Below are positions 46,245-54,882 of a stretch of 64,000 nt of DNA, one piece after another. Position numbers and translations under genes: made by a program. Position 1 is the stretch's first letter; each line of letters opens with the position of its first letter. Below the pieces are notes generated by a model. It saw only the letters and a program-made list of their open reading frames with translations. It was not told where the DNA came from and did not search any database. The stretch is from Phaeobacter bryozoorum (GTDB lineage: Bacteria; Pseudomonadota; Alphaproteobacteria; Rhodobacterales; Rhodobacteraceae), in the NCBI RefSeq assembly GCF_041893525.1, contig NZ_CP169069.1, one strand, 5' to 3'.

Positions 46245-46673
46245 ATGCTGACAATTGGGACATTGGGCAAGCGGACAGGCACGAAGGTGCAGACCATTCG
46301 CTACTACGAAGAGATTGGCCTTATGCCGGAGGCGGGGCGCACAGCAGGCGGGCAGCGTCGCTATGGCGAGAGTGATCTGGACCGGCTTTCGTTCATCCGT
46401 CACGCGCGACAACTTGGCTTTGGTCTGGAGGCAATCCGGGAGTTACTGAACCTCGCGGATCATCCGGGTCAGTCCTGTTCTAATGCAGATTCCATCGCGC
46501 AGAGACAGCTGAAAGACGTCGCTGATCGGATTGCCCGGCTGGAGGCCTTGCAGACTGAATTACAGCGCATGATCCGTGAGTGTGCCGGGGGAACCGTTGC
46601 CGAGTGCCGGGTGCTGGAGGTTTTGCGGGATCATTCCGAATGCCTGACAAATCATGATCAGATTGGCGCCTGA
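46245..46673 (+). CDS. MerR-family regulator, probably metal-sensing
   Basis: 142 residues. The N-terminal winged helix reads LTIGTLGKRTGTKVQTIRYY then EEIGLMPEAGRTAGGQRRYG. A coiled-coil dimer helix follows, then the effector loop with CAGGTVAEC (Cys-x7-Cys) near residue 117 and an earlier Cys near 80 (GQSCSNADS). Cys-x7-Cys is the spacing in CueR/CadR/ZntR-type metal sensors. No metal exporter lies next to it; the MFS protein with the His-rich tail is 30 kb away. Its stop directly abuts the stop of the convergent toxin gene with no spacer. Confidence 0.88.
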   Translation: MLTIGTLGKRTGTKVQTIRYYEEIGLMPEAGRTAGGQRRYGESDLDRLSFIRHARQLGFGLEAIRELLNLADHPGQSCSNADSIAQRQLKDVADRIARLEALQTELQRMIRECAGGTVAECRVLEVLRDHSECLTNHDQIGA

Positions 46674-47042
46674 TCAGGGCATCGGGTTCGTTTGCTCGTC
46701 GCCGAGCGCACGGAGCAACATCCGGCGTTGATGATCCTGCCCCCCAAAGAACACCGCCAATACGCGTAGCTGCTGTTCGGCTTCGTTCAGGTCGAAATAG
46801 AGGATGGTGCGCCCCTTTGTCACGCTGCGCAGTCCCGGAGCGATATCGCTGCGCAGGGTGCCTTGGTGCGGAGCGTTGCCCAGTGCCTCAATGGCCGCGT
46901 CAATCTCGTTCAGGCGGGCCGCTGCCCTGCTGAATGCGGTGTCCGGATCCTCGCCAAAGCCGATTGCCGCATCAAAGAGAAAGTCGAATATGGCATCAAG
47001 ATCCTGATCAATCGCCTCGGCGCGATCAACCCGAAAGACCAT
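46674..47042 (-). CDS. parE: ParE/RelE-type toxin
   Basis: 122 residues from the ATG at 47042; a longer frame from 47105 overlaps the antitoxin body. The fold pattern fits ParE: VFRVDRAEAIDQDLDAIFDF at the N-terminus, a helical hairpin, then LRSDIAPGLRSVTKGRTILY near residue 75 and LRVLAVFFGGQDHQRRMLLR at the C-terminus. ParE toxins poison DNA gyrase; RelE relatives cleave mRNA on the ribosome, and the sequence alone does not decide which. The start overlaps the antitoxin 3' end by 17 bases. Confidence 0.85.
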   Translation of the reverse strand: MVFRVDRAEAIDQDLDAIFDFLFDAAIGFGEDPDTAFSRAAARLNEIDAAIEALGNAPHQGTLRSDIAPGLRSVTKGRTILYFDLNEAEQQLRVLAVFFGGQDHQRRMLLRALGDEQTNPMP

Positions 47043-47301
47043 GTTCTGCCCGTTTGCGCGCCAGAAGATCGGCTGTCCTTCGACGCCCCTCAGTACCGCT
47101 GACAAAGGAGCCGCCGCGGCGCTCGGCGATCAATGCAAGCAGGGCGGATGTCTCGGCGCGGCGGGCTTCCGTTTCTTCGCGCAGCAGTTCCAGACCCTGC
47201 TGCAACACCGCGCTGAGGCTTGCATATCGCCCTTCTGCCACCAATGTGCGGGCAAAGTCGTCCTGTGCTTCGGTCAGGGAGATGGAGGCTTTTACACTCA
47301 T
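47026..47301 (-). CDS. parD: ParD-type antitoxin
   Basis: 91 residues. The N-terminal ribbon-helix-helix (VKASISLTEAQDDFARTLVA, then EGRYASLSAVLQQGLELL) binds DNA. The charged C-terminal tail (RRTADLLARKRAEHGLSG) is expected to wrap the toxin. It precedes and overlaps the toxin gene, the standard order for antitoxin-first modules. A palindrome over the predicted promoter at 47340-47356 is the likely autoregulatory site. Confidence 0.88.
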   Translation of the reverse strand: MSVKASISLTEAQDDFARTLVAEGRYASLSAVLQQGLELLREETEARRAETSALLALIAERRGGSFVSGTEGRRRTADLLARKRAEHGLSG

Positions 47302-47336
47302 TTGCGCACCTGAGGCTCTTGTGGGTGACTATGGAG

Positions 47337-47363
47337 ATTATACTACTCAGTAGTATTTATCAA
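47337..47363 (-). promoter_or_regulatory. parDE promoter with overlapping palindromic operator
   Basis: On the minus strand a TTGATA box (47363-47358) and a perfect TATAAT box (47342-47337) are separated by 15 bases. Filling that spacer is the perfect palindrome ATACTACT-C-AGTAGTAT (47340-47356). It starts 36 bases before the antitoxin ATG. It also contains the stop codon (47343-47345) of the upstream membrane protein gene. Confidence 0.75.
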
Positions 47364-48065
47364 CCCGGCACCGGACAGGCCGCGCAGTGCAAGAGCGATC
47401 CAGCCGAGACCTGCCAAAGCAATAATGAGCCAATTATCGCTTCCCCATTGGTTAATGATAATCCCGCCGATGGCCCAGCAGATTGCGACGGTGTAAGTCC
47501 AGGCTGAGGGGCTGTCTGCCTGGACCAAAAGCCCGACCGCCAGCGCCGCCGTCAGGCAGATTACGCCGGCCAATTGCGGGTTCATCAACCCATATCCTGG
47601 AAGAATGATACTGATGGACACCGCCGATGCTGCGGTCAGCCACCCGGCATAGAGCCCTACAGGACCGCGTTTCCAGACCCGTTTGTTGCGGCCTGCGCGG
47701 CGCATAGCCAGGATCGCGGTGACTGTCATCGCGATGATCAGGATTGTGGCAAGGATGGGTGAGCTGTTCGCAACCCAAAGCCAGCACACCCCGATGGCTA
47801 GGCTGATAGAGAGGGGTTTTCGCATCTCATGCCATGTTGAGCCCTCCGGCGCGCGAAACGCGCCAAACCCGACCCCAACGATCAGCCAGATGTAGATCAC
47901 GATCCAGATTGAAAAGGCCGAACCGATGGGTTGAATGACCGGGTCGGGCTGTGGATAGGGCAGTTGATCAGCTGTATAGCCGGTAAACGGGTCGGTTATC
48001 AGCGGCGCGGCGGCAAAGGCTAGGGCAAGGGCCAGTGTAAGATAGGCCATGGACTGCTTGCTCAT
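47343..48065 (-). CDS. integral membrane protein, tryptophan-rich (TspO-related annotation possible)
   Basis: 240 residues from the ATG at 48065. About seven hydrophobic helices are present, with many Trp residues (FSIWIVIYIWLIVGVGFGAF, GVCWLWVANSSPILATILII, YTVAICWAIGGIIINQWGSD). Proteins of this type are often labelled tryptophan-rich sensory protein-like. I see no catalytic motif and do not assign a function. Its last codons lie in the operator of the downstream toxin-antitoxin pair, so the pair may have inserted directly behind it. Confidence 0.6.
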   Translation of the reverse strand: MSKQSMAYLTLALALAFAAAPLITDPFTGYTADQLPYPQPDPVIQPIGSAFSIWIVIYIWLIVGVGFGAFRAPEGSTWHEMRKPLSISLAIGVCWLWVANSSPILATILIIAMTVTAILAMRRAGRNKRVWKRGPVGLYAGWLTAASAVSISIILPGYGLMNPQLAGVICLTAALAVGLLVQADSPSAWTYTVAICWAIGGIIINQWGSDNWLIIALAGLGWIALALRGLSGAGLINTTE

Positions 48066-48141
48066 GATATCGAACTCGCTTTCGTATGTAGGCGCCAACT
48101 GAGGGCGGCATCTGTGGCTATTCCGATTTGCTTATCTAGTC

Positions 48142-49698
48142 TTAAAGAAAGCTCCGAAGCTCCTCCAATGTTCCCGCTTCTAACGCTGGTTTATCGGTCC
48201 GAATGCGATTGATACGGGGAAACCGCATGGCCAGACCACTTTTGTGACGGCTGGATTCATTTAGACCTTCAAAGGCCACTTCCAGGACCAATTCGGGCTT
48301 CACCGCGCGGACTGGGCCGAACCGGTCTGTCGTGTTGTTGCGCACAAAGCGGTCCAGTTCCTTCAGCTCGGAATCGGTGAACCCGAAATAGGCTTTGCCG
48401 ACGGGCACCAGCTTATCGCCGTCCCAGACGCCGAAGGTGAAATCGGAATAGTAGCCTGAGCGTTTGCCGTGGCCGCGCTGCGCATAGAGCATGACGGCAT
48501 CGACCAGCATAGGGTCGCGTTTCCATTTGAACCAGTTTCCGCGTTTGCGCCCCGCGATGTAGGCGCTGTCGCGCCGTTTGATCATGACGCCTTCGATTAC
48601 GCCTTCGGGTGGGTTGGCGCGAAGAACCGCCAGATCCTCCCATGTGCCAAAGGTGAGCGGGTGAGAGATGTCGATACGCGGATCGTTCAGGTCCGCAACA
48701 CAGCGATGCAGCCGGGCCTGGCGTTCATCCAATGTCCAAGATCGCAGATCTTCACCCTCCCAGAACAGCAGGTCGTAGGCGCGCAGCGCGGCGGGATGGC
48801 TTGCCAGCATGGTTTTGCCCACGTTCTTGCGACCAAGCCGTTTCTGTAAATCACCAAAGGGCGCGATGATGGTGTCGCGCTTGACCAGCAATTCGCCATC
48901 AAGCGTGCCGTCGAAGTCCAGCGCCTCAATGACGTCGGGAAAAGCGCCTGAGATATCCTCTCCGGTGCGTGAATAGAGCCGCCGGGTGCCGCCGTCATTC
49001 ACGGCCTGCACGCGGATACCGTCCCATTTCCATTCTGCAATGAAGTCGCCGGGAGAGAGGCTGGAAAGGTCGTTCAGATCTGTACCTGTGGACAGCATAA
49101 CCGGTCGGAACGGCGCGGCGGCAAGGCTTTTTGGTTTGTCACCCCCTTCGAGCCAGGAAAACAGTGGCAGGTAGGGCGGCGTCAGCCCATGCCAGAGCTC
49201 CTCGATTTCCGCGACATCGACCTCGCCATATTGTGCCAGGGCGTTGCGGGCCAGTCGGGCGGACACGCCAACGCGCAGCCCGCCGGTGGCCAGCTTCAGG
49301 TAGGCATAGCGCTGCGACGGTGTCATCTGCGACAGGCGGCGGATGATCAGTGCCGGAAGCTGGGCCTTTGCGGTTTCGGACAGCTCCGTCACAGCCTCGG
49401 TCAAGGACAGATATGCCTCGCCGTCTGAGCGCGGCCAGATCAGGGCGACGGTCTCCGCCAGATCGCCCACGAAATCATAGGAGAGGCGGAAAAGTTCTGG
49501 GTCAGTCTCTTCCGCCACCAGACCGCGCAACAGCGAAGGCGTCACATTGCGGAGTGATAGATCACCCGTAATCGCTGCGAGCGCATATCCGCGTTCAGGG
49601 TCCGGCATGGCTTGAAAGGCATGGAGCAGATGCGCTGTCTTACCGTTGCGAGACGGGGTAAAGGCGAGCTGCTCCAGAAGGTCTGCGAAGGCTTGCAT
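48142..49698 (-). CDS. ATP-dependent DNA ligase
   Basis: 518 residues. An N-terminal DNA-binding domain (about 1-200) is followed by the nucleotidyltransferase core. Motif I is AEWKWDGIRVQ near residue 222, with the lysine to be adenylated. Others are TLDGELLVKR (III), VIEGVMIKRRDS (IV) and GNWFKWKRD (V), then an OB-fold. This is the bacterial LigB/Lhr-associated type rather than the LigD type, as it has no polymerase or nuclease part. The start ATG overlaps the stop of the exonuclease gene, so the two are translationally coupled and act in the same end-processing and sealing step. Confidence 0.93.
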   Translation of the reverse strand: MQAFADLLEQLAFTPSRNGKTAHLLHAFQAMPDPERGYALAAITGDLSLRNVTPSLLRGLVAEETDPELFRLSYDFVGDLAETVALIWPRSDGEAYLSLTEAVTELSETAKAQLPALIIRRLSQMTPSQRYAYLKLATGGLRVGVSARLARNALAQYGEVDVAEIEELWHGLTPPYLPLFSWLEGGDKPKSLAAAPFRPVMLSTGTDLNDLSSLSPGDFIAEWKWDGIRVQAVNDGGTRRLYSRTGEDISGAFPDVIEALDFDGTLDGELLVKRDTIIAPFGDLQKRLGRKNVGKTMLASHPAALRAYDLLFWEGEDLRSWTLDERQARLHRCVADLNDPRIDISHPLTFGTWEDLAVLRANPPEGVIEGVMIKRRDSAYIAGRKRGNWFKWKRDPMLVDAVMLYAQRGHGKRSGYYSDFTFGVWDGDKLVPVGKAYFGFTDSELKELDRFVRNNTTDRFGPVRAVKPELVLEVAFEGLNESSRHKSGLAMRFPRINRIRTDKPALEAGTLEELRSFL

Positions 49699-50711
49699 CA
49701 ATCTGCCTCTTCCTCATAGCCGACCAGCCGCAGGGGACGGGCGGCAATCTGGTTCAGCTCACACCAGCGAACCAAAGCATCCTCGCGGCCATGGGTCACC
49801 CAGACCTGTTTCGGGGCGAGTTCCCTGATGGTTCGGGTGAGATCCGGCCAGTCGACATGGTCGCTCAGTATCAATGGCAGCTCCACGCCGCGCTGCCGCG
49901 CGCGGGCGCGGACCTGCATCCAGCCACTGGCAAAGCAGATCACCGGATCAGGAAACCGCTGCGCCCAGGCCGCGGCAAAGGCCGAAGGAGGGCCGAGGAT
50001 TATCTGCCCCTTAAAGGCGGCCTTGCCCTCCTTGGTGGTGGCCGGGCGCAATTCGCCGAGATCAATGCCCTGGGCGATGTGGTAGTCGCACAGGCGCTGA
50101 AGTGAGCCATGGATATAGATCGGCCGATCCCAGCCTGCCTGGCGCAACAACGCGATGACACGCTGTGCTTTGCCGAGCGCATAGGCACCCACAAGATGGC
50201 ATCGCTCCGGCTGAGCTGCAACGGAGCGGAGCAGTTTTTCGATCTCGGACCGGGGGTCCGGGTGATTGAACACTGGCAGCCCAAAGGTGGCTTCGGTCAC
50301 GAAAACATCGCATGGCGCGAGCTGAAACGGTGCACAGGCAGGGTTATCGACCCGCGCGTAGTCGCCGGAGACGGTAATGGCCGTGTTGCCGTCCTCCACG
50401 GTAATTTGACAGGAGCCAAGGACATGGCCGGCCGGTGTGAATGTCGCGCCGACACCCGCGATCGTCGTGCGATCATCGACTGGAACCGATGTGTCGCAAA
50501 ACGCAGCGCCATAGCGGATCGCCATGATGTCCAATGTCTGCGGGCTGGCCCAGACCGTGCCATGCCCCGCGCGGGCATGGTCAGCATGGCCGTGGGTGAT
50601 CAGCGCGCGGGGCACCGGGCGGACCGGATCAATGTAGAAATCACCAGCAGGACAATAAAGCCCATCGGGGCGCGGATGCAGCAGCTCTTCCGGTAGGCGT
50701 GGTGCATTCAC
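49698..50711 (-). CDS. ligase-associated DNA exonuclease, metallo-beta-lactamase fold
   Basis: 337 residues. The metal-binding motif is ALITHGHADHARAG near residue 38, with later ligands in TPAGHVLGS near 92 and VSGDYA near 115. The C-terminal part (VWVTHGREDALVRWCELNQI) fits the beta-CASP-like exonucleases related to SNM1/Pso2 that accompany ATP-dependent ligases. It likely trims ends before ligation. In many genomes this pair sits with the Lhr helicase and a PdeM-type phosphoesterase; neither is visible here. Confidence 0.9.
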   Translation of the reverse strand: MNAPRLPEELLHPRPDGLYCPAGDFYIDPVRPVPRALITHGHADHARAGHGTVWASPQTLDIMAIRYGAAFCDTSVPVDDRTTIAGVGATFTPAGHVLGSCQITVEDGNTAITVSGDYARVDNPACAPFQLAPCDVFVTEATFGLPVFNHPDPRSEIEKLLRSVAAQPERCHLVGAYALGKAQRVIALLRQAGWDRPIYIHGSLQRLCDYHIAQGIDLGELRPATTKEGKAAFKGQIILGPPSAFAAAWAQRFPDPVICFASGWMQVRARARQRGVELPLILSDHVDWPDLTRTIRELAPKQVWVTHGREDALVRWCELNQIAARPLRLVGYEEEAD

Positions 50712-50914
50712 GGCGCAGGATCCTTCATATTACTTCTAGGCGGTGTTCCAGGAAAGTTAAGCCAAACAGGGGTTTGGGCAAGGGGAGACCGTGCCGACGC
50801 TGGCGAGCCGACGTCTTGCCATCCAGTGTGGAACCATCAAGAGGCTCAGGCGTTTTGCCTGCTATGGCGCAGTTTCCTGCGCTGCCGCTATTACCCAACC
50901 CGAGGAGAAGGCCC

Positions 50915-52249
50915 GTGGCGCAGAAGGATTTAACACAGGGCACTGTTTCGCGCGCTCTTGCTGCGGTCTCCGCTCCAATGTCCTTGGGGATTTTGGGCGT
51001 GTTGAGCGTTGGACTGGCAGACGCGTATTTCCTCGGGCAGCTGGGGGAGGCTCCGCTGGCGGCCGTCGGGTTCATTTACCCGGTGACCACGGCGGTGACG
51101 TCTTTGTCCATCGGCCTGTCCGCTGGAGCCAATGCGGCGATTTCCCAGAGCCTGGGCCGGGGCGACAGCGAGGCAGAGACCAACAGGCTCTCGGTGCATG
51201 CGATTGTTCTGGGTATGGTTGTGGCGGTGCTGGTCGCCATCCTGTTTTATCTAGGTGCCGCCTCGCTGTTCTCTCTCATGGGAGCAGGGGGCGCCGTGCT
51301 GGAGGAGGCGCAATCCTATGTGCCATTCTGGGCCCTGTCGTTTCCTTTTCTGGTCGGCATGGCGCTGTTGAATGCGGTGTTTCGGGCCCATGGCGACGGG
51401 GCAACCTCGGCGGTGATCATGCTGGTTGCTGCGGTGCTCAATATCGCGCTGGATCCGATCCTGATCTACGGGCTCGGTCCTGTGCCTGAGATGTCCACGG
51501 CGGGCGCGGCGCTTGCGACGGCTCTGGCGCGCGTCCTGACCTTGGTGGGAGCCTTCACTTATGCGCTGCGGATTGGCGTTATTCGTCCTCCGCAGGAATT
51601 CGCCGATGGCATTGTCAGCTCAATACGCGAAGTCGTCAGGGTCGGACTGCCGGCGGCCTTCTCCAATGCGATCAACCCCGCCGGTATGGCGATGGTCACC
51701 GCAGCTGCTGCCACGCTGGGCGATACGGTTGTGGCTGGGCTGGGGGCGGCTCAGCGTGTGCAGTCGGTCGCGCTGGTACCCCTGCTGGCCCTTTCTGCGG
51801 GCATCGGACCGGTCGTCGGTCAGAACTGGGGTGCAGATGAACGGGATCGTGCGCGGCTGGCGGTCTGGCGGTCCTGGCAATTCTGTATCGGTTACGGCTT
51901 GGCTGTCGCGCTTCTCCTGACGGTTCTGGCGCCTTCAATCGCCGGGCTGATCGCCTCAGACGAGGGAGCGGCGCAGAAGACCGCGCAATATCTCCGCGTC
52001 GTCAGCTGGAGTTTTCTGGGCTACGGCGTCCTGGTGACAGCAAATGCCGCGATGAATGCCCGGTCCAAGGCGCTCTGGTCCATGGGGCTGAGCTTGATGC
52101 GGATCTTTGTGGTCTATGTGCCGCTGGCCTGGCTGGGGGTCTGGCTGTTCGGCTATGCCGGAATTCTGGGCGCTGCGGTCATTGCGAACTTGGCGGCTGT
52201 GGCGGGCGCTTATTATGTCGGCCGCAAGACGGGGCTGGTGGGTCAGTGA
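50915..52249 (+). CDS. MATE-family efflux transporter
   Basis: I choose the GTG at 50915, preceded by GAGGAGAAG. The frame is open back to 50699, but that part is Arg-rich and unlike a MATE N-terminus. 444 residues and 12 hydrophobic helices follow. The first half shows LGVLSVGLADAYFLGQLGEA and SIGLSAGANAAISQSLGRGD, the second half GDTVVAGLGAAQRVQSVALV and VVGQNWGADERDRARLAVWR. It should export cationic compounds against Na+ or H+. It is divergent from the exonuclease gene. Confidence 0.9.
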   Translation: MAQKDLTQGTVSRALAAVSAPMSLGILGVLSVGLADAYFLGQLGEAPLAAVGFIYPVTTAVTSLSIGLSAGANAAISQSLGRGDSEAETNRLSVHAIVLGMVVAVLVAILFYLGAASLFSLMGAGGAVLEEAQSYVPFWALSFPFLVGMALLNAVFRAHGDGATSAVIMLVAAVLNIALDPILIYGLGPVPEMSTAGAALATALARVLTLVGAFTYALRIGVIRPPQEFADGIVSSIREVVRVGLPAAFSNAINPAGMAMVTAAAATLGDTVVAGLGAAQRVQSVALVPLLALSAGIGPVVGQNWGADERDRARLAVWRSWQFCIGYGLAVALLLTVLAPSIAGLIASDEGAAQKTAQYLRVVSWSFLGYGVLVTANAAMNARSKALWSMGLSLMRIFVVYVPLAWLGVWLFGYAGILGAAVIANLAAVAGAYYVGRKTGLVGQ

Positions 52250-52260
52250 GGGCAGCCCGA

Positions 52261-53238
52261 TCAGTTTGTCGTCAGTAGTTCGAGTAGTCTGCCTTCACCC
52301 ATGCGAAGTCCGTCGATACTATGCCGGGTGAGCGATTTGAGCCGTGCGGTGCGCGTGTCGTCGGGCAGTTCGGCCAATGCGATGACCTTCGGGTGAATGT
52401 AGCTGTTGCGCGCCATTGTCGGTGTATTGTGCAGCCGCTCCGCCGCTGCCTCCGCCATGGCTGAAATCGTGAGCTTGGGGGCATGCAGCGCCGTGCGAAA
52501 GGCTGCATGGGTCCCGTTCCAAGTGCGCAGCGTTTTTGCGGAGACGCCGTCACCGCAAAGGTTGGTCAGAACCTCCTGTACCTGCTCTGACCGGACGGCG
52601 CGTACGCTGCCGCCATCATCGAGCCAAGAGATGAGTTCACGTCCGGGCAGGTCCTGTGAACGCTCCAATATGCGTTGCAGGGCCGCGCCCCGGATCGACT
52701 TCTCAACTGTCTTGCCGCCTTTTGCGGTATAGCGCAGATGTATTGACTGACCGGAGAACTCGATGTGCCGTTGGCACAGGGTCGTGGCGCCGTAACTGCC
52801 GTTGTCCTCTGTGTACTGCGGGTTCCCAATCCTGAGCGAGCCGCGATCCATCAGGGCAAGGACAGCAGCGACCGCCGTTTCCTCCTCGCCTATAGTGCCG
52901 CTCAGCCTGTCGCTGATCCACCTGCGCAACTGCGGCAAGCTCTCGGCGAAACTGACCAAATTGTCGAATTTCTGTTCTGCCCGCAACAACTGCCACGCGG
53001 GATGGTAGCGATATTGCTTGCGATTGCGCGCGTCGCGCCCGGTGGCCTGCAGGTGACCATTTGCCAATGGGCAGAGCCAGACATCCGTATAAGCAGGGGG
53101 CACGCCAAGCCGGTTGAGCCGGTCCACTTCGGTACGGTCCCCGATGTGGCTGCCATCAGGCATATGATAGGAAAACCCGCGACCGCGACGTCGGCGCGAG
53201 ATCCCGGGCTGATCATCCTTGCAATAGACCAGTTTCAT
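52261..53238 (-). CDS. DNA topoisomerase IB (poxvirus/eukaryote-like)
   Basis: 325 residues. The N-terminal domain has GFSYHMPDGSHIGDRTEVDR and PPAYTDVWLCPLANGHLQAT. The catalytic domain has the arginine-lysine pattern (RIGNPQYTEDNGSYGATTL, HLRYTAKGGKTVEKSIRG). The nucleophilic tyrosine lies in NTPTMARNSYIHPKVIAL near residue 282. It relaxes supercoils through a 3'-phosphotyrosyl intermediate. It lies tail to tail with the MATE gene, 11 bases apart. Confidence 0.93.
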   Translation of the reverse strand: MKLVYCKDDQPGISRRRRGRGFSYHMPDGSHIGDRTEVDRLNRLGVPPAYTDVWLCPLANGHLQATGRDARNRKQYRYHPAWQLLRAEQKFDNLVSFAESLPQLRRWISDRLSGTIGEEETAVAAVLALMDRGSLRIGNPQYTEDNGSYGATTLCQRHIEFSGQSIHLRYTAKGGKTVEKSIRGAALQRILERSQDLPGRELISWLDDGGSVRAVRSEQVQEVLTNLCGDGVSAKTLRTWNGTHAAFRTALHAPKLTISAMAEAAAERLHNTPTMARNSYIHPKVIALAELPDDTRTARLKSLTRHSIDGLRMGEGRLLELLTTN

Positions 53239-53314
53239 CAGGTCGATCCACGTTTGGCGGGACTTCGGACCCGCAATGTGCGGGCTGCCTGTCGAGCAGG
53301 CGGCCCGAATGGCG

Positions 53315-54694
53315 TCAGCTCATCACCATGACGGATTTTACATTCACAAATTCCTTCATGCCAAAGCCTCCATGTTCGCGGCCATAGCCGGAGTCCTTGA
53401 CGCCGCCGAAAGGCATGTTGGGGATTGCTAGGCCAAATCCGTTGATGAAGATCATGCCGGTGTCGAAATGATCGCGGGCGAGGGCAATCGCCTTGTCGGT
53501 ATCTTTGGTCATGATGCCACCGCCGAGACCAAATCGGCTGTCGTTGGCAATGCGCATCGCATCCTCTGCGTCCTTGGCGCGGATCAGTGCGGCCACCGGG
53601 CCGAAGAGTTCGTCGTCATAGGCAGGCTGGCCCGGGGTCACGTTTTCCAGAACGGTCGCCGGATAGTAGAAACCCTTGCCCTCTGGCATTTCGCCGCCGC
53701 AGAGGATCTTGGCACCGCCTGCGACACTGTCCTTGACCTGCTGATGGAGGTCATCGCGCAGATCTTTCCGTGCCATCGGTCCAATGTCGGCATCGTCACC
53801 CATCGGGTCGCCCGGGGTCACGTCTTTCATGGCGGCAACATAGGCGTCGCGGAATTCATCGTAAATTGCGTCGACGACGACGAAGCGCTTGGCAGCAATA
53901 CAGGTTTCGCCATTGTTATAGGTCCGCCCCTGCACGCAGGTCTGGACAGCTGCGTCGATGTCCGCATCTTCCAGGACGATGTAGGCATCGTTGGATCCCA
54001 GTTCCAGCACGGTCTTTTTCACCGCTTCGGCCGCCTTTGCGCCCACTTTGCGGCCGGCGCCATCGCTGCCGGTCAGTGTCACGCCGCGCACCAGGTTGTG
54101 GCTGATCAGGGCGTCCGACTGATCGTGGGAAATCACCAGAGCCTGGAACAGGTCCTTTGGCAGGCCCGCGCTTTCGTAGATCTCCTGCAGCATCTGGCCC
54201 GAGCCGGTTACGTTGGAGGCGTGTTTCAGAAGTACGCCGTTACCGGCGATCAAGCTCGCGATTGAGTAGCGCACCACCTGGTAGGCTGGAAAATTCCAGG
54301 GCTGGATGCCGTAGACGACACCAATGGGGGAATAGAAGATATGCCCTGTCTTGCCACCTTGGATATCGCGCTCTTCGGGGGCGAATGTCGAGGGGGCCTC
54401 TCCTGCACTGTAGTCGCAGATGGCCGCGCAGAGCTCGACTTCCTGATGGCTCTGTTTCAGCAGCTTGCCCATTTCTTTTGTCATCAGTTCGGCAAGCTCA
54501 TCCTTGCGCTCACGCAGGGCGGCCCCGATGGCTTTGATGACCTTCGCGCGCTCTTCTACCGGGGTCTGGCGCCAGCTGAGAAAGGCCTCATGGCAGCTTT
54601 GTACTGCAGTTTCCATCGCCTCGTCGCTCAGCAGGGAATAGCTGTTGAGGGTTTCTCCAGTGGTTGGGTTCACGGTTTGAATGGTGTCGGACAT
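53315..54694 (-). CDS. gabD: NAD(P)-dependent succinate-semialdehyde dehydrogenase
   Basis: 459 residues from the ATG at 54694, with a GAAAGG site upstream; the longer frame to 54871 runs into the neighbouring promoter. This is an aldehyde dehydrogenase with the catalytic glutamate in TVLELGSNDAYIVLEDADID near residue 230 and the cysteine in TYNNGETCIAAKRFVVV near 263. The coenzyme-binding segment is GVTLTGSDGAGRKVGAKAAE. Length and overall pattern fit the short SSADH/Sad branch of GabD-type enzymes, which make succinate from succinate semialdehyde. Other small aldehydes are possible. It is divergent from the SOS-controlled repair operon, 188 bases apart. Confidence 0.85.
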   Translation of the reverse strand: MSDTIQTVNPTTGETLNSYSLLSDEAMETAVQSCHEAFLSWRQTPVEERAKVIKAIGAALRERKDELAELMTKEMGKLLKQSHQEVELCAAICDYSAGEAPSTFAPEERDIQGGKTGHIFYSPIGVVYGIQPWNFPAYQVVRYSIASLIAGNGVLLKHASNVTGSGQMLQEIYESAGLPKDLFQALVISHDQSDALISHNLVRGVTLTGSDGAGRKVGAKAAEAVKKTVLELGSNDAYIVLEDADIDAAVQTCVQGRTYNNGETCIAAKRFVVVDAIYDEFRDAYVAAMKDVTPGDPMGDDADIGPMARKDLRDDLHQQVKDSVAGGAKILCGGEMPEGKGFYYPATVLENVTPGQPAYDDELFGPVAALIRAKDAEDAMRIANDSRFGLGGGIMTKDTDKAIALARDHFDTGMIFINGFGLAIPNMPFGGVKDSGYGREHGGFGMKEFVNVKSVMVMS

Positions 54695-54865
54695 GGTTGA
54701 CCTTTCTCTCTGACGGCAGGAGGGGAGTTCTTTGCCTATGGCTTGCAAGATCAACGTGGCTTGGTGGTTTGGGTTCCCGTCAATCGCCAGGACGCGAGGT
54801 CGCGGTTGTCTTTTGCTGGTTTGACCTAAGGTGCGCTGCTGGTTGGATTGCCTTCTTTGTGGTGG

Positions 54866-54880
54866 GAACATATATAGAAC
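54866..54880 (+). promoter_or_regulatory. LexA (SOS) box upstream of the radical-SAM/UdgX operon
   Basis: GAAC-ATATATA-GAAC matches exactly the direct repeat recognised by alphaproteobacterial LexA (GTTC-N7-GTTC on the other strand). It ends 2 bases before the ATG at 54883, so the transcript may be leaderless or nearly so. It could also reach a promoter for the divergent dehydrogenase, but distance favours the repair operon. Confidence 0.75.
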
Positions 54881-54882
54881 AT

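Noticed and set aside
46674..47105. Toxin start at 47105 instead of 47042.
   Set aside because: The extra 21 residues overlap the antitoxin body and are not ParE-like, whereas the ATG at 47042 gives the usual short overlap with the antitoxin end.
50699..50914. N-terminal extension of the MATE protein.
   Set aside because: It is Arg/Pro-rich, not membrane-like, and the GTG at 50915 has a strong ribosome-binding site immediately before a typical MATE N-terminus.
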